Notes: generated by a model not told the origin, from the letters alone. 64,000 nt of DNA from Blastocatellia bacterium (GCA_035275065.1 DATENM010000014.1:87178-151177); one strand, 5' to 3'. Positions 1 to 8,519 are shown, counted from the stretch's first letter. Numbers and translations: made by a program.

Positions 1-1115
1 GCGCCGTCGTGGCCATACTTCTCGGCATTCGGCCCGCCGTGCAGCGGGTCGCGGTCGTTGGCATAGACGACGTGACAGCCGGTGCAGCCCGACGAGCGGT
101 AATCGCCCGGCTGATCGTTGGTGCCCAGCATGCCCAGCATCGGGTCGAGCAGGCGTGTCTTTTGCAGCCCGAGGTAGACCGGGTCGGTTCTGAGCAGCGT
201 GCCGAGGCCGCGCGGGCTCAAGAGGTTTTGCGTCGGCTTGCCGGGCGACTCTTCTGAAAGCGGCAGCCCGACCTCGGCGGCTTTGCGCCCGCCGCGCTCG
301 AACGTCCGCAGGATGTTGCCCATGTGCGTGATTTCCCAGCGCGGCAGCGGGTCGAGGAACGGCAAGACGCCCTTCTTCTGCGTCTCTTCGGCAGTCGGCT
401 GCGGGATGGTGATGACGCGCTGCGGCTTGCCGTCGGGCGAGAAGCTCTCGCCCCAGCGATAATTCTTGAACGGGTAGCCGCCGTTGTTATACAGCGCCGC
501 GCCCCAGAGCATCGCCCCGGTCGTCATCATGCTCTTGCCGACGTTGTGGACTTCGCGGGTGTGGCACTCACTGGTGCCGCAGCTCATCGCGGCAACGCGC
601 AGGTCGCCGGGATTGACGAAGCGCACGAAGGCCGGGTCTTCATTGTTGATCTCGGCATAATTGCGCACAGGGTTGGCCGCCGTCTTCCACATCGAAGCGT
701 TGCGCGGCAGGACGTGCGCTTTGTCTTGCAGGGCACGGTATTCGGCAGAGCCTTTCTGCACGCCGTCGGGCCGCCGGACTTCGGCGTGGCCGCCGTGACA
801 ATCGATGCAGCCGAGATTGACTTTGTAGTTGTGAATGTCTTCGATGCCGCGGTGACAGGTGACGCAGCCGCTGCTGCGGCATTCGGCTTCCGCCGGCGTC
901 ATGCCGAAGAGCGAAGCCTTGACCGCCGTCGGGTCACAGGGCGCGGTGGCTTGCGGCGCAGCATCCGTCAGTTCCCCGTGTGCGGGCGTCGTTGAATCGC
1001 TGGCGGACGGCGGGCTGGCGGGCTTGCCCGAATCGGCAAAGCTGACGAACGAGTACAGGCAAACGAGCGTCAGGGTCACAATCAGTTTTAACGCGCTGCG
1101 ATTCGCTGCTTTCAT
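1..1115 (-). CDS. Secreted multihaem c-type cytochrome (3' end outside window)
   Basis: The reading frame opens at ATG 1115 and runs off the left edge, so 371 residues are visible. An N-terminal signal peptide of about 26 residues (hydrophobic LIVTLTLVCLYSFVSFA) sends it to the periplasm or beyond. Haem-attachment motifs read directly are CVTCH (Cys84), CIDCH (Cys103), a CX4CH motif (Cys179 ... CH) and CTGCH (Cys344); more may lie off-window. Such multihaem proteins carry electrons between the inner membrane and terminal or extracellular acceptors. The gene starts 54 bp after the stop of the cytochrome-porin fusion on the same strand, so the two are probably one operon. I do not recognise a specific family. 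The frame was read by hand because no stop codon closes it. Confidence 0.85.
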   Translation of the reverse strand, partial: MKAANRSALKLIVTLTLVCLYSFVSFADSGKPASPPSASDSTTPAHGELTDAAPQATAPCDPTAVKASLFGMTPAEAECRSSGCVTCHRGIEDIHNYKVNLGCIDCHGGHAEVRRPDGVQKGSAEYRALQDKAHVLPRNASMWKTAANPVRNYAEINNEDPAFVRFVNPGDLRVAAMSCGTSECHTREVHNVGKSMMTTGAMLWGAALYNNGGYPFKNYRWGESFSPDGKPQRVITIPQPTAEETQKKGVLPFLDPLPRWEITHMGNILRTFERGGRKAAEVGLPLSEESPGKPTQNLLSPRGLGTLLRTDPVYLGLQKTRLLDPMLGMLGTNDQPGDYRSSGCTGCHVVYANDRDPLHGGPNAEKYGHDG

Positions 1116-1169
1116 CTTCACTCCCGCCGATGGTCTCTGCTTGATCTGTCCGCGATGGCCGATCAACCC

Positions 1170-3536
1170 TCAATAAACGAACTTCAGCTTCACAAAGGCC
1201 GAATAGAGCACCTTGCGCTTCTGGCCGCAATTCTGGCCGTTGCAATTCGAGCTGTAGATGTCTGTAAAGCCGCTTCCCGGTATCAGCGACGAATAGCCCG
1301 CCGAAACGATCCAGTTCTCGCTCAGCAACGGGCGGTACAGTACGCCGACGCCGTAATCAAAGCCGATGCGCTTACGAATGTCCGGCTGGAACAACAGCTC
1401 CGACAGCGGCTCTGTGTGGTGGAAGTGCGAGTAGTTGGCATTCAAAATGGCGCGCAGCTTCGGCGTCAGCTCGGCCTCGGCGCCGAGATTGTAAAGGAAC
1501 AGGCCGGGGTTGACGAAGTTCGACTGGCCCTGGGTCTTGCTGCTGCGCAGCGCCGGAAGCAAACTGCCGGGCGTCGTCAGCAGCACCGCGGTGTTCGTAA
1601 GCGGAATGGCTTGCGAGTTGAAGAAGCTCAAGCCGCCGCCGGCAAACTCCTGGTGATCGAGAATCGAATCGAAGCCGCGCCCGGTGCCGTCAAACGGCTG
1701 CTTGTCGCCCGAGGCGAAGAAGAACGAGCCTTTGAAGCGCAGCCAGTCGCGGTCTAATGACAGCTCGACCGCCGCCATCTGCGCGTTGATGTTAATCTCG
1801 CGGCCGGCAATCGGATTGTCCGAGTCGTGGCCGAGCGCCTGGTAGAGCGCATGGGTGATGTTCCACTTGCCCATGTGACCGTCGCCCGTCCAGCCCAGGT
1901 AGTACGACTTGACGCCGTGCGGGCGGACGCTGCCGATCAAGGCCGGGCGCACGAGAAAATCATTCTCATCAAAGTGGCGGCTCGGACGGTCGTCGTTGTA
2001 GTGGAAGCTGAACTGCGACGTGTAGCCGTGCCAGTGCGTGTCCTGCCGGAAGAGGTTGGCGATCAACACCGTCTGGTCGCGGAAGTGCGGCGTGTTCAGA
2101 TCGCTGTTGGTGTCCTTCTCCAGCATGTAGAAGTAGGCGATGTTGTACTGGTAGCGATTGTTGGCGTAATTGCCAAACAGGCGCGCGCCGAGATTCACGT
2201 CGCTGAAGATGAAGCCGCGGAAATCCGAGATGAACGGCTGAATGCCCGCACGAATCGAAGTCGTGTCGAAGAACGGGCTCTTCTTGTCGCCTTTGCGCCC
2301 GCCGCCAAGGAAAGGAATCACCTTCGTCGTGTCGCCCAACCGATATTCGCCGAAGGCTTCTTGCAGGGCGATGTAGCCGTCTGTGCGGGTGTTCAAGCGC
2401 GCCGGGTTGGCGTTGACCAGCCCGTTTTCCTGCGTGTGCAGGTAGTTGATGTTGAAGACCGGCGTGACGTGGACGCGCCAATCCACGGGCTTGAACGAGG
2501 TGTCGCCGTTGAACAACTCCATCGACAGGATGAAGTTCTGGTTGAAAAAGTACGCGCCGCCGCGCCCGAAGAACTCTTCGCTGTCGGGCCGTTGCGCTGC
2601 GACGTTGCTCGGCACGGGGATGCGCTTGGCGTTCAGGAACGACTCGCTCTCGGCGGTGAGCAAGAAGAAGTTATGCTGGCCGAGTATCGGATAATCGGCC
2701 TTCAAGATGTTCTGGCGATAGGGGTTGTAGATATGCCCCTGCGCGTAACGCGGCTCGACGTCGTGACCGGGAAAGCCGATGCGCCAGCGGTCGGTGATGG
2801 GCTCGAAGTTGCCGCTCTGCTGTGCCGGCGTGCCGATGCGCGACGGGCCGGCATAGCCCGGCGGGTCGTAATGCGTTGTCGGCACGACGGGCGCTTTGCT
2901 GTAATCCGGCGGCCACGGGCGGTTTTCGTAAGGCACAGCGTCGGGCTCAGGCTCAGGACGCCGGCTGCGCGCCTCGTACTCTTCGTCGCTCTGGCCGAGC
3001 TTGTGGCACTCGCTACATTTGATAGGCAGCCGATCAACGACCTTGTACTCGCCGCGCGCCACCATCTCCTGTTTCTGCATGTGACAGCCGATGCAGAGGC
3101 GGTGATAGGCTTCGCGGGCGTTGAGGATGTAGCCTTCGCGATCAACGAACTGTGTCGGGTCGGCCTCGTCAACTTTGTGGCAGGCTTTGCAGTTTTGAAA
3201 CTGCTTGCGGTCGGCGACGTCTGTGGTGTCGGGCTGTGCGGGGTCTGCGGTGTCGCGGCGGTGGTGGCAAACGACGCAGTTCATCGAGCCGGCCTCTTTG
3301 TTGAGGTACGGCGCGTCGAAGTTGCTGCGAATCTCTAACGATTCATGGCCGCGATGATGGAATAAGACCAGGCCGCGCCTGCCATTGGTCGCGTCGAGGC
3401 TGATGGCGGGCCGCTGCGCCGCGTCTTGCGGCACATCCACTCGCTCGCCGGAATCAGCCGCCGTGTGGCGCAAGCCGACGGCGAGCGCCAGCGCCAAGAA
3501 TATATACAGTGCAACAACAGTGAGCTTGAATCGCAT
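1170..3536 (-). CDS. Tetrahaem cytochrome fused to an outer-membrane beta-barrel
   Basis: The 788-residue protein has a signal-anchor-like N terminus (residues 5-22). Four CXXCH haem sites follow: CVVCH at 87, CKACH at 116, CIGCH at 148 and CSECH at 174. His residues at 60-64 (FHHRGH) look like distal ligands, as in cytochrome c3/c7 folds. A Pro-rich linker (about 193-240) leads to about 540 residues of alternating aromatic/polar beta strands ending in KLKFVY, an outer-membrane-protein C terminus. Known single-chain cytochrome-porins (Cyc2) carry one haem, and porin-cytochrome conduits (MtrAB type) use separate chains; here four haems and the barrel are one chain. Electron transfer across the outer membrane is an inference. 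It is first in an operon with the next cytochrome. Confidence 0.85.
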   Translation of the reverse strand: MRFKLTVVALYIFLALALAVGLRHTAADSGERVDVPQDAAQRPAISLDATNGRRGLVLFHHRGHESLEIRSNFDAPYLNKEAGSMNCVVCHHRRDTADPAQPDTTDVADRKQFQNCKACHKVDEADPTQFVDREGYILNAREAYHRLCIGCHMQKQEMVARGEYKVVDRLPIKCSECHKLGQSDEEYEARSRRPEPEPDAVPYENRPWPPDYSKAPVVPTTHYDPPGYAGPSRIGTPAQQSGNFEPITDRWRIGFPGHDVEPRYAQGHIYNPYRQNILKADYPILGQHNFFLLTAESESFLNAKRIPVPSNVAAQRPDSEEFFGRGGAYFFNQNFILSMELFNGDTSFKPVDWRVHVTPVFNINYLHTQENGLVNANPARLNTRTDGYIALQEAFGEYRLGDTTKVIPFLGGGRKGDKKSPFFDTTSIRAGIQPFISDFRGFIFSDVNLGARLFGNYANNRYQYNIAYFYMLEKDTNSDLNTPHFRDQTVLIANLFRQDTHWHGYTSQFSFHYNDDRPSRHFDENDFLVRPALIGSVRPHGVKSYYLGWTGDGHMGKWNITHALYQALGHDSDNPIAGREININAQMAAVELSLDRDWLRFKGSFFFASGDKQPFDGTGRGFDSILDHQEFAGGGLSFFNSQAIPLTNTAVLLTTPGSLLPALRSSKTQGQSNFVNPGLFLYNLGAEAELTPKLRAILNANYSHFHHTEPLSELLFQPDIRKRIGFDYGVGVLYRPLLSENWIVSAGYSSLIPGSGFTDIYSSNCNGQNCGQKRKVLYSAFVKLKFVY

Positions 3537-3864
3537 TCAATCCCTCTCAACCGCGAACGCAACTCAGGGACAGCCGCGATCTAAACCGGAGTGCCGGTCA
3601 GATAAGGTACAAGAGAGTGAGGAACTTCAATCTTTAGACGAGTTCCATATCACGAATGACCTGTTTTTATAAACTACTCTACTGCAACACTGCTGGGTGA
3701 TACGCGCCGGAAAATATCATTTCAATTTTTCAAAGTCAAGCGCGACCGCTTACAGAAGTCGGCAATCGCTCGCTGATAGCCAGAGGCATAAGGCTTGCTG
3801 TAAGTCTTGACCCTTGAATCTTTCAAAAGCCATTGGCGCGCAAGCCGCCGTTTGATCGGGATCC

Positions 3865-4024
3865 ATAGTTAGCGCAGGGCCTATTCATTCTCGAATAGCC
3901 ATCGGATATAAACCGCCAAGACGCCAAGACGCCAAGACCGCCAAGAGGAACTTTGTGTTCTCTTGGCGGTCTTGGCGTCTTGGCGGTTCAAGTTCGGAGA
4001 ATGAATAGACCCTGATAGTTAGCG
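3865..4024. mobile_element. MITE-like palindromic element with 10-bp target duplication
   Basis: Terminal inverted repeats CAGGGYCTATTCATTCTC lie at 3875-3892 and 3997-4014. The element (3875-4014, 140 bp) is flanked on both sides by the identical 10-mer ATAGTTAGCG (3865-3874 and 4015-4024), which looks like a target-site duplication. Inside, two long arms (3911-3947 and 3960-3988) are made of CGCCAAGA-type units, with one unit more in the left arm. There is no coding capacity, so it would depend on a transposase elsewhere. It sits between two divergent genes in a 592-bp gap. In the rest of that gap (3537-3864) I see nothing recognisable. Confidence 0.7.
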
Positions 4025-4128
4025 GTCGCCGCTTGCAACTGAAAGCGACTTTGAGTAAACTTGCCGCCGTTTGGTCATCAGTCGTCATTATGTATTTTCC
4101 ACTGTCCTCAACTACACGGAGCGCAAAG

Positions 4129-6117
4129 ATGTTCAGAAGACTCACATCGCTCAAACTGCAAAGCCTGTTATTTGTCGCCGTGCTGATCGCTTTCACCGGT
4201 CAGACGCTGGCTTCCCTGACCCAGACGGCGCAATCGCCGACGATCAACGTCCAGGCTAGCGCCTTTGACGCCGGCCAGGGGCGGCTGGTCATCAAAGGCT
4301 CGAATTTTCAAAAGGGTGCCAGCGTCAGCCTGCGTTCAGCCACCGGCCAGACGCTCGCTTTTGGCAGCGTCAAGGTCAAGAGCGCGTCGAAGATTTTTGT
4401 CAATGGCGTCGCCGAAAGTGATCTCGCGGGCGGCATAGACGTGACGATCACCAACCCCGATGGCAGCACCGTCTCGGCGCACCTCGAAGTCGCGGCCAGC
4501 GACGACGGCCAGCTCACAGACGCCGACGTTAAGCAGATCATTGCCCAGGCTGCCGCCCAGGCCGACGCCAGCAGCTTGAAATCGACCATCGCCGTGGTTG
4601 ACAAAGAAGGTAATGTCCTGGGCGTCTTCACGATGAATGGCGCGAATGCCAACACGACGGTGACTTTGCCGAACCGCGGGCCGCGCGGCGGCATCGAAGG
4701 CGTCACCGTGCCGGCATGCGCGGCGGCGATCTCGAAAGCCGTGACCGGCTCGTTCCTGAGCAGCCAGGGCCACGCCTTCAGCACGCGCACGGCCAGCTTC
4801 ATCGTTCAGGAGCATTTCCCGCCCGGCGTCCACTTTCAAGGCAGCGGGCCGCTGTTCGGCGTGCAGTTCTCGCAGCTCCTATGCAGTGACGTCAATGCGC
4901 GCTCACCGCTCGGCCTCTCTGCCGATCCGGGCGGGCTGCCGCTTTACAAGAATGGCGTCAAGGTCGGCGGCATCGGCATCGAAGGCGACGGTCATTACAC
5001 GCTCGACCCGGACCCTTCGGATAAAGACGTACCGCCGGAAGAACTGATCGCGGTGGCGGCGACGCGCGGCTTTGAAGCGCCCGCCGCGATCACCGGCGAT
5101 AAGATCATCGTCAACGGCATCCGTTTCCCTTACGTCAACGCCCAGATGCCGGCGGCGGCGGCGGTGCCGGGATTCAATCAGCTCAATGGCTCGCTCAACA
5201 CCTGCCTCGGCCTTGCGCCGGCGGCGGTGCTGCCGGCACAGCCCTCTAGTTTCCAGGTCATCACGCTCGACCCATCGATCCCGGCCGGCCGCGTGCGCAT
5301 TGAAGATGCGACCCATCATTTCTATCCTTTCCACAGCGGCTCGGCGTTGAGCGCAGGCGAAGTCAAGACGCTCATCGTGCAGGCCGCGGCCCAGGCGTTC
5401 AAGACACGCGCCGCGATTCGTCAGCCCGAAAACAGCCCGGCTGAAGTCAACATCACCGTCTGCGACGTGGACGGCACAATCCTCGGCATCTTCAGCACGA
5501 TTGACGCGCCGATCTTCGGCTTCGACGTCTCGGCGCAGAAAGCGCGCACGGCGGCTTTCTTCAGCAACGCGAACGCGGCGACGCGTTTGCGGCAGGCGGG
5601 CTTCAGCAATTATGTAGATGCGGCGGCCAAAGACGGACTCAGGCTCGACGGCTCGGTGGCGTTTTCGGATCGCGCCGGCGGCTTCCTGAGCCGCCCCTTC
5701 TTCCCGGACGGCATTGACGAAACCGAGCACGGGCCGTTCTCAAAGCCCATCGAAGAATGGAGTCCGTTCAACGACGGCTTGCAGCTCGATCTGCTGCTCG
5801 ATGAATACTTCCTCAACATCCTGCGCGGCATCGGCGGCAACACCGCGGCGCTGACGAATGCGCTGACGCCGCCGTGCCCGTCAATACCGGCAATCGCCAA
5901 CGGCATACAGATCTTCCCCGGCAGCGTGCCGATCTACAAAGGCGGCAAGCTGGTCGGCGGCCTCGGCATCAGCGGCGACGGCGTTGATCAAGACGACATC
6001 ATCGCGGCGATGGGCAGCACAGGCTTGGAGTCGCCGCCAGAGATGCGCAGCGACCGCATCTTCGTGCGCGGCGTGCGCTTGCCGTTCGTCAAGTTCCCGC
6101 GCCATCCGGATCGTTAG
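4129..6117 (+). CDS. Secreted TIG-like + tandem GlcG/HbpS-like protein
   Basis: ATG 4129 is chosen over an upstream in-frame start because ACGGAG lies just before it and it directly opens a signal peptide (about residues 1-29), giving 662 residues. Residues 38-125 resemble an IPT/TIG beta-sandwich (RLVIKGSNF, VDVTITNPDG). Two copies of a GlcG/HbpS-like fold (PF03928 family) follow, at about 129-355 and 390-662. Each begins with an L(S/T)xxxVKxxIxQAAAQA helix and ends with the family hallmark: GLPLYKNGVKVGGIGIEGDG in the first copy and VPIYKGGKLVGGLGISGDG in the second. Soluble GlcG-type proteins are small and single-domain, some binding haem or cobalamin. The exported tandem form is of unknown role. 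It converges on the sensor kinase gene. Confidence 0.85.
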   Translation: MFRRLTSLKLQSLLFVAVLIAFTGQTLASLTQTAQSPTINVQASAFDAGQGRLVIKGSNFQKGASVSLRSATGQTLAFGSVKVKSASKIFVNGVAESDLAGGIDVTITNPDGSTVSAHLEVAASDDGQLTDADVKQIIAQAAAQADASSLKSTIAVVDKEGNVLGVFTMNGANANTTVTLPNRGPRGGIEGVTVPACAAAISKAVTGSFLSSQGHAFSTRTASFIVQEHFPPGVHFQGSGPLFGVQFSQLLCSDVNARSPLGLSADPGGLPLYKNGVKVGGIGIEGDGHYTLDPDPSDKDVPPEELIAVAATRGFEAPAAITGDKIIVNGIRFPYVNAQMPAAAAVPGFNQLNGSLNTCLGLAPAAVLPAQPSSFQVITLDPSIPAGRVRIEDATHHFYPFHSGSALSAGEVKTLIVQAAAQAFKTRAAIRQPENSPAEVNITVCDVDGTILGIFSTIDAPIFGFDVSAQKARTAAFFSNANAATRLRQAGFSNYVDAAAKDGLRLDGSVAFSDRAGGFLSRPFFPDGIDETEHGPFSKPIEEWSPFNDGLQLDLLLDEYFLNILRGIGGNTAALTNALTPPCPSIPAIANGIQIFPGSVPIYKGGKLVGGLGISGDGVDQDDIIAAMGSTGLESPPEMRSDRIFVRGVRLPFVKFPRHPDR

Positions 6118-6137
6118 CGCCGGCTCACGGTTTTCTG

Positions 6138-6212
6138 CCACAAAGGCCCGAAGAATCACGAAGGAACATCCGTTCCGTCTTGGTGATTCTTCGGGCCTTT
6201 ATATTTTTGTGG
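6138..6212. terminator. Bidirectional hairpin between convergent genes
   Basis: The arms AAAGGCCCGAAGAATCAC (6142-6159) and its exact complement (6183-6200) are perfect. An outer CCACAAA/TTTGTGG pair (6138-6144, 6206-6212) adds length. It lies between stop codons at 6117 and 6237 of convergent genes, so it could terminate both. Its style (near-perfect long arms) matches other palindromes in the window. Confidence 0.65.
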
Positions 6213-6236
6213 CGAAGCGGATTCGGCGGGCCAGTA

Positions 6237-7337
6237 TCAGGAAGCGTTGAAAGGGATTTCGAGCGTCACGCTCAAGCCGCCTCTCGCGGTGTTGGCCAGG
6301 TCGAGCCGCGAATCATCTCCATAGAGCTGCTGCAAGCGCGCCTGTGTGTTGGCCAGGCCGACGCCCTCTTTCAGAATCCGCCCGTTGTTGCCGCTGGTGA
6401 CGAGGCCCGGCCCGTTGTCGATGATCTGCACCTGCAATGAGCCGTTGAAGCGGCGCGCGGCGATCTCGATGCGCCCGGCGGCGATGTGCGGCGCGATGCC
6501 GTGACGGATGGCGTTTTCGACAATCGGTTGCAGAATCAGATTCGGCAACCGCGCCTCTAAGGTCTGCGATTCGATGTTCATCTCGACGCTCAGGCGGTCT
6601 TTGAAGCGTATGCGCTCGATGTCGAGATAGGATTTCAGGAATTCGAGTTCCTGGCGCAGCGGCACTTCCTGAACGCCGGCGCTGTCGAGCGTCAGGCGCA
6701 GAAAGTCGCCGAGCCGCGCGATCATCTTATCCGCCGCCTGCGGGTCTTTGTGAACCAGCGCCGAGATCGAATGCAGGGTGTTGAAGAGAAAGTGCGGCTG
6801 CAACTGCATCTTCAACGCGTGCAGTTGCGCCTGCGCGAGCTGCGCTTCCAGGCGCGTGGCGCGAATCTCGCCGGTGCGATAGCGGCGGTAATAATTCGTC
6901 GCGTAGCTGACCAGCAGCATCAGCCAGTAGAGCAACGTGCCGTAGTCGAAGAAGAGATAACCGTTGAAGAAGAGCTTCGTCCACGGCAGCGCGCCGTCGT
7001 AGCCCGAGACGAAGTAGACGAACGTCAAATCGCGGAAGGCGCGCGTCGCAAAGCCGAGGATGATCGAGGCGAGGACGTGCACCGTGAGGCCGCGCGTCAG
7101 GCGTCCGCGCTCAAGCGGGTAGCGGCGCGCCAGCCACAGCACCAGCGGCGTCAGCGCCGCCCAGATGTAGGCGAACGACATCTCGACAAGCAAGATGCGC
7201 TGCCAGCTAAATGGGCGGACGCTGCGGCTGAAGGCGAGCGTGGATTGACTGGCGAGGAAGACGCCAAACAGCGTCCAGACGCCGATGATGAAGAAGGCAC
7301 GTAACCAGCGGCGGTCGAATAATCTTCCGGCTTTCAT
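6237..7337 (-). CDS. LytS/YehU-type sensor histidine kinase
   Basis: This is a membrane sensor kinase of the His_kinase (PF06580) class. I start it at ATG 7337 (366 residues, GGAAAG ribosome site); an in-frame ATG 20 codons upstream lacks one. Four hydrophobic segments (about 12-36, 48-70, 82-104, 122-150) precede a short coiled region and the signature QLQPHFLFNTLHS with phospho-accepting His182. The HATPase part shows NLILQPIVENAIRHG, DNGPGL and GVGLANTQARL. Family members normally signal to a LytTR response regulator, but none is present in the window, so the partner is elsewhere or left of it. The input ligand is unknown. Confidence 0.9.
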   Translation of the reverse strand: MKAGRLFDRRWLRAFFIIGVWTLFGVFLASQSTLAFSRSVRPFSWQRILLVEMSFAYIWAALTPLVLWLARRYPLERGRLTRGLTVHVLASIILGFATRAFRDLTFVYFVSGYDGALPWTKLFFNGYLFFDYGTLLYWLMLLVSYATNYYRRYRTGEIRATRLEAQLAQAQLHALKMQLQPHFLFNTLHSISALVHKDPQAADKMIARLGDFLRLTLDSAGVQEVPLRQELEFLKSYLDIERIRFKDRLSVEMNIESQTLEARLPNLILQPIVENAIRHGIAPHIAAGRIEIAARRFNGSLQVQIIDNGPGLVTSGNNGRILKEGVGLANTQARLQQLYGDDSRLDLANTARGGLSVTLEIPFNAS

Positions 7338-7605
7338 AATGCTTTCCACGCCACGGGGCCAGTTAACCATAGCACAGCCCAGCGGCGCGCGCCTCACAAC
7401 CTCGATTGCTGGACTGAACGGACGGCTTTATTTGCTTGGACGCACGCGACACGAGATCGGCTGCGTGACTCTCGCGGCAGCGTGGTTGCTGACGTAATCC
7501 GAACAACACAACTGGTGCAGCCGACTTATTCTATGCTGTGGGGCGAAACATCCAAACAACTTGTGACGAACCGGCCTGATCGCGTGACGAAGCGGCCCGG
7601 TGGGA
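7338..7605. other. Intergenic region upstream of the sensor kinase
   Basis: The 268 bases before the next palindrome should contain the promoter of the minus-strand kinase gene. I find no convincing -35/-10 pair, no RNA gene and no coding pattern; short open frames here lack ribosome sites and resemble nothing known. Confidence 0.4.
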
Positions 7606-7742
7606 AGGCAAAAGTAAAAAGTAAAAAGGCAAAAGTGGCAGAGCCGGATTAATAGATAGAAAGAGGCCCCGGCGAAAGTACCCGATCCTATCTATTCATT
7701 CCCCTGCCGCACTTTTGCCTTTTTACTTTTTACTTTTGCCTT
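7606..7742. repeat. Palindrome of mirrored GTAAAAA/GGCAAAA units
   Basis: The left arm (7606-7641) and right arm (7704-7742) are near-perfect complements built from AAAAGTA, AAAAGGC and related 7-nt units; the only difference is one or two bases near the inner end. A nested stem AATAGATAG/CTATCTATT lies in the loop (7651-7696). The right arm begins exactly at the TGA stop of the AhpD-like gene. A second copy of the same sequence family lies at 32895-32977. Confidence 0.75.
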
Positions 7743-8308
7743 CACTCGCGCCCGACACCCAGGGCGTCGGCGACCCGATTGATGTAGTTGAACCACGACG
7801 CAATCAAGGTAATCTGCAAAATGGCGCGGTCGTCAAAGCCGACTTCGCGCAAACCGGCGTGGTCGTCGGGCGAGATGCGCGTCGCGTCTCTGGTCAACTG
7901 GATGACGTAATCGAGCATGCGGCGGTCTTGGGCGGCGAGCGGCGCGTTCTCGTAATCTTCCTTGAGCGCCCGCACCATCGCTTCATCAAGGGTGACTCGA
8001 CGCAGAAACTCTGCGTGCGATTCGATTCAGTAATGGCAGCGGTTGGTCACCGAAACCATCGTGGCGATCATCTCGTGCTGCGCCCGCGTCAGCGGCAGGT
8101 CAGGCGACATCAGCGCGCCGAAGGTCGAGAAGGCGTGGTAGAGCGCCTCGGGGATCAAGGTATGTGAAGCGACGATGCCCGACGTGCCATCGCCGGTCGG
8201 ATGCACGGGCGTCGCGTACTCTTGCGGGTAGAGCAACTGCTCCATCTCGATGGCGCGGCGCAGGCGCTCATCGGCTTCATCCATTTTTACGGTTTTGATC
8301 CACGTCAT
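7742..8308 (-). CDS. AhpD-like peroxidase-related protein, predicted selenoprotein
   Basis: Reading through TGA at 8029-8027 gives 188 residues, the usual size for the peroxidase-related branch of the AhpD/carboxymuconolactone-decarboxylase superfamily. The TGA is residue 94 in NRCHY-U-IESH, exactly the second Cys of the catalytic CXXC, with Glu79 before it and His98 after it. The frame stays open and family-like on both sides ([13 protein letters not shown]; then [34 protein letters not shown]). A hairpin fitting the bacterial SECIS pattern follows the UGA. Sec versions of AhpD-like proteins are known, so CXXU is the best reading; a nonsense mutation is the alternative. The likely role is thiol/selenol-dependent peroxide reduction in the cytoplasm. 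The start ATG 8308 is the first Met of the conserved region. Confidence 0.75.
7994..8023 (-). promoter_or_regulatory. Candidate bacterial SECIS hairpin (AhpD-like gene)
   Basis: The RNA just after the UGA folds as ACGCAGA-GUU-UCUGCGU, a perfect 7-bp upper stem (8016-8010 with 8006-8000). A further UCG/CGA stem lies below a bulged C, and a GA/UC pair lies below that. The apical loop starts with G and lies 17 nt after the UGA. Published bacterial SECIS criteria ask for a G in the first two loop positions and a 16-37 nt distance, both met here. Confidence 0.65.
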
Positions 8309-8513
8309 TGGCCTGTTTCCTTTCCCCGAAAAGTAACCAGTAGACCGGCAAGCCCGAGGCGACGACGGCGACGCCGAGTCCAGCTTGCAGCGGATTGCCG
8401 AGCGCCAGCAGCAGCGGCAAGATGACTTCGCCGACCACGAGCATCGAGGCCGACCAAAGCCTGAGTTGCCGCTTAAGATGGGGTGCGGTCTGAGTTGCTG
8501 ACACGATTGGCAA
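8277..8513 (-). pseudogene. Remnant of an amino-acid permease C terminus
   Basis: From a TTG at 8513 this frame encodes two hydrophobic segments ending in GLPVYWLLFGERKQ. The pattern PLQAGLGVAVVASGLPVYW is very like the last two membrane helices of APC-superfamily amino-acid transporters. A full transporter has about 12 helices and nothing matching precedes this fragment. It overlaps the first 32 bp of the AhpD-like gene in another frame. I read it as the stub of a deleted permease; a genuine small membrane protein is possible. Confidence 0.4.
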
Positions 8514-8519
8514 GGATAG

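Noticed and set aside
1827..3338. 503-codon open frame opposite the cytochrome-porin gene
   Set aside because: It is the complement of a well-supported gene in GC-rich DNA; its composition (Val/Arg/Ala runs) resembles no protein and it has no ribosome site.
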